Source of the DNA: Gnetum montanum
Taxonomy: Eukaryota > Streptophyta > Gnetopsida > Gnetales > Gnetaceae
Assembly: GCA_015680685.1 (NCBI GenBank)
Contig: MNCI01001825.1
Span: 312,195-376,194, forward strand
Direction of reading: 5' to 3'
DNA length: 64,000 nt
Of this stretch, positions 12,367 through 24,479 are shown in pieces. Position 1 is the stretch's first letter. Each line of letters begins with the position of its first letter. The notes under the pieces were generated by a model. The model saw nothing but the letters and a program-made list of their open reading frames with translations. It searched no databases and had not been told where the DNA came from. Position numbers and translations under genes: made by a program.

Positions 12367-14860
12367 ATGTCTTCTTCACATAGGACCAAGATTGCATCAC
12401 ATGATAAAAGCACTCATGAGAGAAATGATAGGATATATGCTGAAGAAAATTGGAGTGAACAACCTCAAACAAGGGTTTCCTATGCCCACTTAGACCCTTA
12501 CTACACTTAAATACTACGTTCAAGTAGTGTAGAAAATCCTAGAAGAGATAAAATAAGCCCTAGATCAAGAAGGGATTCAAGGCCTAGGACCTCCTTGAAA
12601 CATAGACAAGATAAATCAAGGGACCATGGGAAGAACTATAGGAGCCATGGTGATTCTCCCAATTCCTCATATTCCTCTTCCTCTTCAACATATAGTTCTA
12701 ATGAAGATGAACATAGGTATAGAGATAGAGCTCCACTACGAGGTCAAGATAAAGAAAGGAATCAAACCCAATGGCAAAATCAAAGACATCACAATGAGCA
12801 TAGACAAGATCGTCACAANCGGCAAAATCAAAGACATCACAATGAGCATAGACAAGATCGTCACAATCAAACGAATAGAAATAAAGCTTTTAATCACAAC
12901 ATGTCTAATGACGATGAACCCTTATTGGCCACTAAGAGCCTAATGGAGATCATGGAGGTAGTTAAGATACCTCACAAGCATCGTAGGGACAATCACTTAC
13001 CTAGGCTTGATATAAACAATATTCCTAAGTTTGTGGGAGGTTATGATTCTAACCCACAACATCATCTACAAGCCTTCCATGATGCCTATGCCTTATATAA
13101 CATTAAAAGTGGATGGCAAAAGCTTAAGCTCTTTCCTACAACATTAATCAATGAAGCTGAAAGTTGGTATAGATCATTGGAACCAAGTTCCATTCACCAG
13201 TGGTCCACAATGCTAGAACTTTTCATCAAAAAATACCAAACCCATGTGAGGATGTCCAACCTGAGGAAACAAATCCAAGAGTGGAAGTAAGAAAATCATG
13301 AACCCTTGGAAGTGGCCTTGGAAAGATACTTTTTGCTACTACATAAATGCCCAAGCCATGGTTTCTCTGAGGAAAGGTAACTTTTCCACATCATCAATGG
13401 GCTTCGTAATGAAATAAGGGAGATCCTTGGGATGTATGATCCAGGCTAATTATATGAGCTACAAACCCATTAGATCAAAGAGTTAATCAAGCATGTGGTG
13501 AAAGAAGAAGGAGAGCTATATAGATGAGAGAATGTAGAGGAAAATAATTGGGATCCAACTCTACAAAAGAAAAGTGTCCACATCTATGATAAGGAAAAAT
13601 AGGTAGCTCTTGATGAGGTGATTTTACGATAGACCTTGCCAATACAAATTCTATCATTGAGATTAAAGAAAATTTGGATAAGATGTCGAAATCAATGAAT
13701 GAGAAAGGTAAAACTTGTGAAGAAATCGTAGAGGGAAGAGTAGCACAAAACGAATTAAGTGATCACAACAAAAGGAGAAAAAAGAACAAAGAAACAACTA
13801 GGGACACTTTTCGGCAAGAAGGAAAAATGGCCATAGAAGAAGAGGCTATAGAATCAACCACCAAAGAGGATGGTGGATGTGACATTTTCCTATATGACCA
13901 TCCAAAGGGCCATTGCCCAGTCTTGTTGCATCTACATGAGTATTGGGCAGGGGCATTAAATCTAAAGTTTGTACTGAAGTACATGCCCACGAGATTTCCT
14001 CTTCAACACAGTAATTTTAGACAACCCCAAAATCAACTATACTATCATGGGAGTACTTATTACCAGCCTCAACACTAGCATCAACTGTAGTGGCAACAAC
14101 CACAGTCATGGGGGAGGCCACCACCAAACCAGCCCTACCTTTACTACTAGGTGAACCCATATGAATATTATGTTTAAAAATTTGTTCTCCTAACTAGTTC
14201 TACTTCCTCTACCTCAAATCACTACTATCACTCTCCCAAATATCAACATCCTACAACATCTTATATGAGATCACCACCTCACACCTCTCACCCTGCATCA
14301 TACCCTCAATATTTTCATGCTCACCTTCATCATATGTCACCTCCAATAACACAGGAAGGTTCAGCATCACAACATCAACAAGAGAAGACCACTTGTGCTA
14401 CGAACATACACATAAATGATAACACTAGTAGATCTCAACCAAAGTCTTGAAAACATCCCTTCTGAACGAAAGGTCATAAGTCGAAGCAAAACACTCATGG
14501 ACCTACTACATCACATGAACAAGCATAGAACCAATGTGATGCAACAACCTTCCTCACAAAAATGATGTCTCCTAATCATACGCAAAAGCCAATAACCATC
14601 ACCACTCCAACACAAGACATAAATGATAAACCTATCATTGTGAAGAGATAGAAGAATCCATGCATCACCAATAATGATAAAGGGTGTAGTTGTGGGCTAG
14701 AAGTTCAAAATATTAACACAACCTCTATACCAACCCACCATCAAGTTCAGGAGCAAGTGTGTGAGAAAAAGCTAGTCTATGTAGTAGCCACTAAACCAAA
14801 AAAACACCCAGTGGATTGAAAATGAGAATATAAAACTATCTCAAACAAGCATGGAAGTAA
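12367..14860 (+). pseudogene. gag of element 2, decayed
   Basis: Starts ATGTCTTCTTCACATAGG at 12367. The longest open piece (12595-13290) contains an Arg/His-rich, basic region and the gag domain with KLKLFPTTLINEAESWYRS and LRKQIQEWK. A second piece (13674-14078) holds the YDHPKGHCPVLLHLHEYW segment, followed by a Pro/Gln/His-rich end. Stops at several places show it is inactive. A duplicated 46-bp stretch around the single N at 12819 is probably an assembly artefact and adds 16 codons. Confidence 0.75.
12773..12866. other. 46-bp direct duplication flanking a single N (assembly join)
   Basis: N at 12819 separates two identical copies (12773-12818, 12821-12866) inside gag of element 2. Confidence 0.8.
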
Positions 14861-15359
14861 CTAATTTTCTTATCAGTTTTGGAATTTCCTAATTCTTCAT
14901 ATGTTTTTCCATTTGTTAATATTTTTCTTTTCTTTATATTTTCTCTTTTCTTGAGTCATTCTCTTTATGTTTTATGAATGTATTTTATGTTTTTATTAAT
15001 AAAATTACCAAGTCATGATGCAAAAGTCAACACTATGTTTTGGGTTTTTTGTGCTATGCTATCAAGATGATTGGGTAAGTAATTGCGTAAAGCAATGAGA
15101 CCACCTCATCCATCCCTCCAGTTCTTTGAATAAAAGGTCCTTTTCATGAAAACAATTTGGTTCTTCTTTTATGAAACTAAAATTAATCAATGATCATTGT
15201 ACCTTGAAGAAAGAGGAAATGACCAAGTGGGAATGGCAAAGGGTGTGACCTCAAGGGGACTTGTTCTCTTCTTGACTTCCTTCATGTGGTTTATGACTCC
15301 TCTTGGAATGCATCATCACTCCCCCGTCGACCAATAAAAAGTAAGCTCTATCTTTACAT

Positions 15360-15483
15360 GGTGTGGTTCCCATCCAAAAAGAAAAAAAATAAAAATAAAA
15401 AAACACAAAAAAAAAAGATAAAAAAGGAAAAATATAAAAAGAAAAAAAATAATAAACAATAATGGAAATTCAAATAACACCCC
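15360..15483 (+). promoter_or_regulatory. Conserved hairpin I (element 2 copy, long A-rich loop)
   Basis: GGTGTGGTTCCCAT pairs imperfectly with ATGGAAATTCAAATAACACC across an almost pure A/T loop of about 95 bases. Other copies at 27885, 27969, 40030, 41333, 63328 and 63411 have shorter loops. Confidence 0.45.
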
Positions 15484-15961
15484 TTAGATACAATAATGGG
15501 CTACAACCATTGGTTATGGGGCTAGAAAGACATGTTACCCATGCCTGAAGGCACCCCTCCAACTAAGGCCCTTGCTTTTTTCTTCTCTTTTCTTCTTCTT
15601 TTGGAGTGATGATTATTCTTTCAGGTGGTCGTGGACTCATGGTGGTTGGTAGGATGGAACACATCAATGTGAGGTCACTATTCATGGTATACACTTATTC
15701 TAAACTTGGATGGATAGGTATGTTGATCATTTTAATCACATGTGTCACAAGAACCTATTGTGGACATGGTCAAGTACCTTACATCCTAATCTCTCCAATC
15801 CCTTCTCATTCCATTATTCACCTCACTGCTACATTGGATTATGAGCCTTTTGCTTTTGTGTAGTATAGTGCAACATCCTAACCATGGTAATTGTATGTTC
15901 TTTGGAATAAAGGAATGGTCTACATTTAACTTCTCAGGTGTTCACGGACATCTATAGAAGT

Positions 15962-16019
15962 GGTTATGTAAGAGCATTGTGGCAAGACCCTACTTTGGGG
16001 AGGACCCACTTACATAACT
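15962..16019 (+). promoter_or_regulatory. Conserved hairpin II (element 2 copy)
   Basis: Arms GTTATGTAAG (15963-15972) and CTTACATAAC (16009-16018) are perfectly complementary over 10 bp. The apical part contains TACTTTGGGGAGGACCC. Confidence 0.65.
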
Positions 16020-16478
16020 TTTTTTGATCATGGCTTTGAACTAACCTTCACATCTTCTAGAACATCAATGACAATTTCTCTGAATTTATGCATGATTCTG
16101 GGACTACTTCTCATATTTTTCATTAATTTTTTCTACTTTTCTATTTCCATATCCATTAATATTTCTTGGTCATCTTCTGAATTAGATCTTTGGTTTCAAT
16201 TATTCAAAAACCTATGTGCTTCTAGAGTTACACTTATTAGTCATGGGGGCTAGGGATGCCTACTTTAAAATTTTCCAACATCCTATTTTTGAACATCATG
16301 ATAACTAGTAGTAATTGATCAAAATAACGTGAATAGCTTGATGATTTTAGTTACCTCATAGCCTTGGGCATAGTATGCTATAATCACCTTGTGCTTAAAA
16401 GAAAACTAAGGGATCTAAAAAGGGTTAATTATTAAGGAAAATTTCCCACAACTCATGTTGATCCTTTGGTAACTGTAG

Positions 16479-16900
16479 GTGATGCTAAAAGAAACACCTA
16501 AGAAAGAAGGTCTTTTGCCAAGCACAAAAACGAAGCCAAGAGAGGGACAACAGAGGATATGACCATGGGCAAATCATAGCACATACAAGATAGCAACTCA
16601 AGCATCACATGTTTGCTACATCCATGGGATGATGAGAAGAAATTTCAGTCCATCCTTTAAGAATATTTTGCATAACCAGAGAAGCATCAACATAACAATC
16701 AAGGTTAAAAGTTTGCCACCACTAGTGAAATCAAGGAGAATCATCTTTAGTGGATTCGTGAAGACATTTACAAATTTTGTAATCTTCAATGTCTATCCAG
16801 TCTTTATGTCACTTTGTCATTTTTTATGCATCCACTTGAATAAAATTTTGTAATGCGACACTTAGAGTCAGTCAATAGTTTATATATCAGTTAATAATCC
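16479..16900 (+). pseudogene. ORF3 remnant of element 2 (short form)
   Basis: An acceptor-like TAACTGTAG precedes GTGATGCTAAAAGAAACACC, corresponding to the ATGGCACC-type start in B and D. Only short broken frames follow before the polypurine tract at 16969-16982. Confidence 0.4.
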
Positions 16901-16982
16901 CATACATTCCCAATATTTTGTAAAGAAAGTTTGGCCCTATCCTATTAACTCAAGGACGAGTTTTTATTCAGTCATGGGGGTA

Positions 16983-17840
16983 TGATGAAGTCCATTTTTG
17001 ATCTGCTCCAACTTCGAGTATCCAACATCAAAGCCTAGATGCAACGCCAGGGATTTGACATCGCAGCATATACACCAACCTATAAATATAGCACTTAGGC
17101 TCATGATTTCCAATCAATTTTGCATAGTGTTTCATAGTTCTATCAATAAAGTATCCACATTCTTGTAGTTTGATTCCATAATCTTAAAGAATAGTCAATG
17201 AGTGCCCAAAGAGTGGATCTAAGATAGTTGTACGAAGTCTTATTAGACTGGCAATGTACCTGGACATATTCCATGAGCGGCAATAAGATCAAGATTGATT
17301 CTTATTCATTGTACCACTTTAACTTAGATTACATTTAACTTCCATGCAATTTACTTTCCATGTACTTAATATTCTTATTCTTAGTTAATATTTACATTTT
17401 CATGCATGTGTTTAATCACATAAGTACGATCACTTCAAGCATGCATATGACTCTTGGTAATTCTAGCAACACTTAATTTTTGGTAACCCAATAGTGTTAT
17501 ATGTGTTTAAGATGTGCACAGGAAGTGGGATCGGATACTTATGTTAGGGTAGTTGATTATAAATTAGAAATTAGATTAGTTGAATTGATTATAAATTGAG
17601 TTTCAACCTATTTTTAATCGTAGAACAATAAAATATAAAATAATAAAAATCATATGCCTCACTCTAGACTAAACCATATGTGACAAAGCTATCACTAGTC
17701 CAAGTGGGAAGACAGCAAGCTGCAATCAAAGCCTAACAATCTAGATACCACAATTTGTTCCATCCATGAAATTCGACCAGATCGTGTGTGAACTCTTGTG
17801 ATTTGTATGGTTGAGTGTAGGGGTACCTTGCCACTCATCA
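16983..17840 (+). repeat. 3' LTR of element 2
   Basis: Preceded by CAGTCATGGGGGTA (16969-16982). It begins TGATGAAGTCCA, has TATA box CTATAAATATAG near 17080 and ends CACTCATCA. Clearly paired with 11390-12251. Confidence 0.85.
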
Positions 17841-17860
17841 ACTATCTAATGAAACTATTA

Positions 17861-19835
17861 ATGATAATTCTACTATTATTATACAACAAAAACCTCTCTA
17901 ATTTACTCTTGAAGAAGTTACAGAGGATATTAAGACCTAGCATCTAGCAAATCTATAGATTTAGATGGTTTTAATGCATAATTATTAAAGTGTGCAAGAC
18001 CTACTATTCATAGAGAAATCTAACATAGCTTAAATTTAATAATGGATCAATCATTAAATCAACATTGGAAAACTAGCAAATCTATCTTGTTATAAAAAAA
18101 TGAAGATAAGAATAATTTGAATGATTATCAAATTATTGTTGTGAGCCATATTTTTATGAAGTTATTGAGAACTCTACTAGGAAAGAGAATTAGTTCTTAT
18201 AATGAAGTTAACTACGTCAAGGCAAGCTGTTAAACATATTTCAGAAAAAATCACTCCACTATTGATAACTTAGTTACTCTTAGACACTACATGAAGTTTG
18301 TAAAACTACCTAATAAAAAAATTATTTGTTTAATTGATTTTCTAAAAGCATATGATTCAATCATTCATACAAAACTATGGTTGCACATGCATAAAATTGG
18401 TCTTCATTTAGATTTGATTATAGCAACTCAAAGATTGTATGAGGAAGTTATTATTGAAATTATAAATAATAATTCAAGGAAAAATTTCAATTCCAAAGAA
18501 AAATTGAAGTTAAGCAAGGTTGTTCATTTTCTTTAACTCTCTTTAGTATCTTTATTAATGAAATGTAAAAATGGTTATACAATAGGCAAGATAGTTATGT
18601 TATCAAAATTGGATGTTAAGTAGTGAATCTCCTTGTTTTCTTTTTTGTATGTAGATGATGCTACCTTAATCTCCACTACTATAAAAGATATGCAAAATAT
18701 GTTTCAAATTTTAAAAAATTAGTGTTGCTCATTTGGTCTTTAAGCGAATGTGAATAAAAACAAATTGATGATCTGGGATACAAGAAATACCCATTGTAAC
18801 TTATATTTTGAAGATACCAATGTGCAAATAGTAAACTCCTTTAAATATTTGGGTCTCATTTATACAAACAGTTACATGTAGACAAAGTGCATTAAACAAA
18901 GAATAGCATGAATTTTCAAAGCTCTATATGCTTTCAAAAATAAAAGTAAGAATTTCGGGCTTTTGGATTAGAAGGTTAGAAAATAAAATTTTCATACTAT
19001 CATCTATCCTAGTGTATTATATGGATGTGTTATTTGGGAACTTGGACTCAATGATAAATTTTGAAAATATATTGAAAGAATGTGAAACACTTTTCTTCTC
19101 CATGAGTTAAAGGTGAAGATGCTAACAACTTACTCAAGGTTATTATAGGAAAGTAATTTATTTCCTTTAGAAGTAGAAGGTTGTGCCAATTCATTACATA
19201 CACTCATAGTCTACATATTTCAAGGTAAGAAAAATTCTCTAAAGCAGTTCTTGAGAATTTGCAATATTATAGTTAGTATTTTCATGGGATGCAACAGTTG
19301 AGAAAATGGAATATCTATTAGGAGTACATGCAGCAAAATCCTAAGCATATTTGTCAACTAGTCAAGCAAAAAGTTTTAACACAAATGTGGTCTAATGTGG
19401 AAGATAATGAGACAATTTCATTTAGACTATGTTAGATTTAATAAACTAGATGCATAAGCTCACTATCTCTTGGCTACTATTCTAATCAAGTATTCTAATG
19501 CTATAAAAAACACTTCCCTTTATTTCTCATGATCATAGAATTAAAAGGGAAAGATGGATTCAACTCCCATAAGAAAAGCACATTTGTAGGTTATGTAGGT
19601 TAAAAGCCCTCAAAGAGTGTGTTTTTTTATAGTATTGTGACTACCCATTTGAGATAGCATTATAATTTTTTAGCAAAAAACTTCTATGATTTGTTTTTGC
19701 TACCTCCATTGGTGCTTGGTCAATTTGTAAAGTTTATGTTTATTTTTCATGAAAATGTAATATTTGTCTAATAGATCCTATGGGACATTGGACATAATAA
19801 AGCTTCAATTTGAATTTCAATCTCAAAGAAACTAA
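17861..19835 (+). pseudogene. LINE (non-LTR retrotransposon) reverse-transcriptase fragment
   Basis: Decayed frames in the order of a LINE RT: a pre-domain segment (FTLEEV near 17900), an open piece at 18291-18536 with LIDFLKAYDSIIHTKLWLHM, a region near 18640-18670 corresponding to the catalytic A-D-D motif, NVNKNKLMIWDTRN near 18750 and FKYLGLIYTN near 18842. A tail without frames ends before LTR X resumes near 19836. The ORF1 and endonuclease parts are absent here; a probably related LINE with those parts is at 55268-57956. The insertion splits LTR X; possible imperfect flanks GAAACTATTAATG and GAAACTAAATG are unproven. Confidence 0.75.
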
Positions 19836-19926
19836 ATGTTATTGCTAGTCCATCTATGAATTACAACATGATCTAATTTATGCATGTAGATTGTATGGTA
19901 GAGTTGGGCATACTCACCACTCATCA
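19836..19926 (+). mobile_element. LTR X, part 3 (3' end)
   Basis: CTAGTCCATCTATGAATTAC through TACTCACCACTCATCA matches the last 85 or so bases of the family LTRs. It most simply completes the LTR interrupted at 3931, 11389 and 17860. Confidence 0.6.
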
Positions 19927-19999
19927 ATTATGAAAAAAGGATTTTGCAATCATTTAAATTTGTGTGTATTTTACATAAAATAACTTTTTCAATCATTAA

Positions 20000-20922
20000 T
20001 GATGAGTTTTCATTGATTGGCTACATTGACAAGGCTCATTGATGCAGTCGACCGCATCAACAAGGCCTCGTCCACAAGGCCCAATCAATGCATTTTGACC
20101 TGCGTCAATGATGCCTCATTGATGCAATGTCTATTCATCACCTATAAATACACATCTACCCACCACATTTGGGAGTCTAGATTTCAATTGTAGCGAAGCT
20201 CTTACATTTTTTCCATCTGAAAGTTAGAATTTTTTCCTTGAGTGCCCGCAGCAAGAGTCATTAAGTGTACGAATCTTTATTCGAGCATTGTTGTACCTGA
20301 GCATGATAGTATGTGCGGCAATAAAGATGAGCTTTTTGATAAACCTTGCAACACTTTGGATGGATTAGCTCTTTTTATTTATGCATTCAATGTTTTCAAT
20401 AATTTGCTAATTAGTTTCAATTATTTCGCAGTCATTTTCTAGCAATTAAGTTAATGAGATTATTGAGCTAGATAGGTTCGCTTGAGCATAACATGTATTC
20501 ACTTGGTAATCCTAGTAATGTTATTGCTTGGTATGCCTAGTAGCGTAACGTTTGGTCACCCAGCAGTGGATACGTAGGCTTATGACATGTATGAAAAGTC
20601 GGAATAAATACTTATGTTAGGATTAGCTTAATAATAGTTAGTTAATTAAATTAGATTACTTAATAAAATTCCTTTTACCTACATTTTGAGCACCCAAAAC
20701 ATAAAACATAAAATGATAGAAATTGGATGCCTTAGTTACACTTAACCATACCAACATGCATCACAAGTGTAATTGAGAGGACAATGATGGACCTTAAGGC
20801 TAGGTTCACTTCTTAAAGGGCTAGTGCACTGGAAATGATAAAGTCCACAGAATTCAACCGAGTCACGCGTGAACACTTTGTGATTCATATGGTTGGACAT
20901 AGGGGTACCTCACCACTCATCA
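20000..20922 (+). repeat. 5' LTR of element B
   Basis: Begins TGATGAGTTTTC. U3 carries CTCATTGATGCA and GCCTCATTGATG repeats (about 20030-20130); TATA box CTATAAATACAC near 20140; AATAAAGATG near 20320; three CTTGGTAATCC-like repeats near 20500-20570; ends CACTCATCA. Confidence 0.85.
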
Positions 20923-20923
20923 T

Positions 20924-20941
20924 TGGCATCATTGTTAGGGA
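20924..20941 (+). other. Primer binding site, tRNA-Asp type (element B)
   Basis: TGGCATCATTGTTAGGGA follows the LTR after one base. It is a decayed version of the same site as at 4914 and 44237. Confidence 0.6.
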
Positions 20942-21076
20942 CTTTGTTTATGGAATGTGCACTAGTTAGGTCTAAGTGAATACTATTAATATCATTGTAC
21001 AAACCTAAAAGTCTATATCATTCCTACTATACATAAATTATAAAAGGACACTAACAATTTCATTTTTCCTTAAAAA

Positions 21077-23455
21077 ATGTCTTCTTCTTCTCTTAAGCAT
21101 GACCATACTAAACCACTAGTCCCAAAAGAATGCAAAGTGGTATACACTCATCTAGATGAGTTTGTATCAAATTTCACCTTCATCCTACATCAAGATGAAC
21201 AAATGCAGTGGCGTGATATGGAGGGCAATGTTGTTTTTCCCTTCGATAGATCTATGACTGGAATGCTAATTAAAATCCTTAAGAAGTTGGGCATAGTAGA
21301 TCTTCATGAAGAGTAGGTTGTAGATGGATATGACACTCAGAACTATCATCCCACTGAAACACAACGTATGTGGGATAAACGTCAGGAAAGAATCCATGAA
21401 CCCACAAAGGGGAAACATTTCACTAACCCCTTGTTCCTACTAGATCAAGAAGACAATGAGGACCCTCCTTTGGAAGGTTCTCAACATGAAGATTCTCCAC
21501 CCCTGTTAATGATGGTGAGGGTGTGAACTTGACCCTATGATCAACTATTCATAAACCGGGTTCAAGGAAGAGTGATAGCCAAAGTAGGAACTCAAGAGAA
21601 CATCACAATAACAAGGGATCTAATGATGGAGATCGTAAAAAATTTAAGAGTCATGGTGAACTATGGTGGTGATGGTAGTCCACCTTCTTCTTCATCCTCT
21701 TCATCTGATTTCGAACATTCCTCTTCATTTGATGCTTCTCATAGAAGCCACCGTCAAAAAAATGGTGATGAAGGTGATTGATGAAATCATAATGACTATG
21801 GAGGCCACCAAAATCAAAGGGGTGGCCAAAACCATCATCAGCATTATCAATGCAGTGATGATGATGAAAATTTCATAGAAACTCGAAGTATGCTTAACAT
21901 TGCAGAGGCAGTAAGAATTCCAACTAGGCATATGAAGGATAGTTGGATCAAACACCTATATATGAACAATATCCCAAGATTTGAAGGGCGATACAACTCT
22001 AACCCATAGACACATCTGCAAGCCTTTCAAGATGCCTATGCCTTACAAAACATCAAGAACAAGTGGCAGAAACTCAAGCTTTTCCCAAGGACACTCATTA
22101 AGGAAGCTGAAAGTTGGTACCAATCCTTAGAACTGGAATCTATCCAAAGATGGAATACCATGTTAGAACTATTTAATGAAAAATATCAAACATACTATAA
22201 AGTGTCTAATCTGAGACGACAAATCCAAGGTTGGAAACAAGAAGTACATGAACCCTTTGATGCCATCATGGGCTAATGTTATTCACTCCTACATAAATGT
22301 CCTAGCCATGGTTACTCTCAGAGGAAACAACTTTTCCACATCATAGATGGGCTCAGGGCAAAAATAAGAAGAACTCTTGGGGTATATGGCCAAGGAAGGT
22401 TGTTTAAAATAAGAGCTCATCAAATACAAAGACTAATTGAGTAGGTAGAAAAACAAGAAGGAGAGCTACGAAAAAGGGAGAGTGATAAAGAGTATAATAG
22501 AGACCCATCAATAAAAAAATGAGAGGTCTACTTTTGCAATGAAGAGGACTCACCACTTGATGAAGTGGTGAACGGTAAAACCTTGCCTACCCAAAAATCT
22601 ATTATTGACATTTTAGCCAAGGTTGAAAAGTTATGGAACTCTTTGGATGAAAAGTTTCAAACCACTTTGAAAATTGTTGAAGAATCCAAAGAGCAAAATA
22701 CTAATTGTAATCGTAGACAGTGAAAAGAAGCTAAACGTGCCTACCAAAGAAGTAAGGGAAAAGCTCCTAAAATAGAAGAAGCTATGGAGTCTAACTCTAA
22801 TGATGAAACCAAATGTGACATCTATCAATATGAACATCCAAGTGGATGTTGCCTTGTGGTGTCACACTTACAAGAGTCTAGAGTGTATGCATTGAACCCC
22901 CACCTAGCACATAGGTAAGCTCCAAGATGACTACCTTACCCTCAAGGCAGTCCAAGATAATTCCACTAACAACAACAAGCTCACTACCCAAATGGAACTC
23001 CTCCACAATCTTATGAACAGTACCAACATTGATACCAACCACAATCGTGAGGAATGCCACCGCTAAGGTAGTAGTACCCTTATAGGCAACTAGATCCATA
23101 TGAGTATTATGTTCAATAATCCATTTACCCTAGAAGTTCAGCAAGTCATGCATCATTCAAGCATCACTATTAGCCTCCAGAGTACCATCAAACACATTCA
23201 CCATCCACTCAAGGGAAAAACCCATATTAGTATCCTTATCATCCTCCACATCCCTCTACACCTACACCTCCACCTTCAACTCAGCTACCTCCTACTCCAT
23301 CCATGCCTAGTGAAATTCCTCCATAGCTACAGTAATGAAATGCTACAAGGGCTATACATTCACAACTAGTTTTTCAACCAAGTGGTCTAGATAATCAATT
23401 AAGAGAAAAACCTTTCTTCTAGCCCAACAGTCCTCTCCAACCCTCACAATCTACT
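21077..23455 (+). pseudogene. gag of element B, decayed
   Basis: Starts ATGTCTTCTTCTTC at 21077. The N-terminal piece of 79 residues is followed by a Ser-rich stretch (about 21675-21730) and the gag domain (about 21930-22480; KLKLFPRTLIKEAESWYQ, LRRQIQGWKQ). Then come a charged segment, YEHPSGCCLVVSHLQES-like residues near 22830 and a Pro/Gln/His-rich tail. Several stops and frameshifts. The N-terminal part differs from elements 1 and 2, so gag is chimeric or fast-evolving between subfamilies. Confidence 0.7.
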
Positions 23456-24400
23456 TTGAATGATTACCTTGCCTTTCTAGTACCCTCATCCTCTGCATCA
23501 AATATCTTCGACCACCCTTCAAACCAAATGCCGCCTAGGATCCACACTGTAAAGTTAACTCATGATATTTCTAACTATATTAAGGTTGGCAACATTCCTA
23601 CAAAAATATCTGATCTAGGAAATCCACTCATCTTTCTACAAATTACCAGAAAAGAGTCATGCAAGGGTCTTCTTAACTCTAGTTTCGAAGTTAACCTCAT
23701 CTCCCATGATATGTATAAAGCCTAGAACCTACCACCTCTTAAGAAGAGCATCATCCATTTAGAATTAGCATATCATTCGATTACTATTCCTTTGGGATTA
23801 GTAGAGGACATTGTGACCACAGTTTGTGAGTGGTCCTATCCTACTGATTTTCAAGTAATCAAGCTGGACAACTGCAAAAGTGACTTTTCCATTATCATGA
23901 GAAGGTCTTGGTTAAGCATGATCAATGCACGAATGGGTATAAGGGACCTATCTCTCAAAATATCTAAGGATAATGAATTAGGAAAATTTGAGAAGAAATG
24001 TATTCCATGCATCACGTACAGCAACAATGGGTGCAATTATGTGCAAAATATTTGGTCCATCAAAAGCACATACATTAAGGCATGCAATCAATGTGCATAG
24101 GAAGTTAATATTCAATGATGTCTGTACGAAGCAACCACAAAGCAGGAGGGCACCTAGTGGCTGATAGCTAATTCAGATAACAACACAATGTGCATGGAAT
24201 CAACTAAGAGTTTAACTTATGCATATGTAGAAGGCATGGACAAAATTGAACAAGTCCAGTCCCAACTCTCTAATGAAGATGATGATAACTATTGGGGACA
24301 GTTGGAGATCTCTGATCACTTCAAGCAGGAGCCCTTAGAACTAAAAACTTTACTAGTCAAAATACAATATGCATTTTAAAAGAATGCTAAACCAGTCATC
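23456..24400 (+). pseudogene. Protease region of element B, decayed
   Basis: The open piece 23456-23725 carries the context of the aspartic protease (KISDLGNPLIFLQI...LLNSSFEVNLISHDMY). The expected catalytic D-S-G is read as N-S-S, so the site is lost. A second piece (23792-24100) continues with PLGLVEDIVTTVCEWSYPTDF and RRSWLSMINARMG. The same order is seen in elements C and E. Confidence 0.65.
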
Positions 24401-24479
24401 ATTAATACCAAACTTGCTCTTAAAAAAAAAGAAAAGTTGTTGAAAGTGGTGAATAAATAGTCAACAACCTATACTTGGC

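Larger units (their letters stand above)
14861..16478 (+). other. Non-coding tail of element 2
   Basis: Carries the T-rich tract (about 14880-15000), hairpin I with a long A-rich loop (15360-15483), the block ending GACATGTTACCCATGCCTGAAGG (about 15528-15551), hairpin II (15962-16019) and a polypurine-like motif (16238-16249). No supportable gene. Confidence 0.55.
11390..17840 (+). mobile_element. Element 2: pol-less, gag-containing LTR retrotransposon
   Basis: LTRs at 11390-12251 and 16983-17840 bound an internal region with gag, a hairpin-bearing tail, a short ORF3 remnant and a polypurine tract. Flanking 5-mers ATTAT (11385-11389) and ACTAT (17841-17845) differ by one base and may be a decayed target duplication. 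No pol motifs are present. Its LTRs differ visibly from each other, so the insertion is not recent. Confidence 0.8.
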
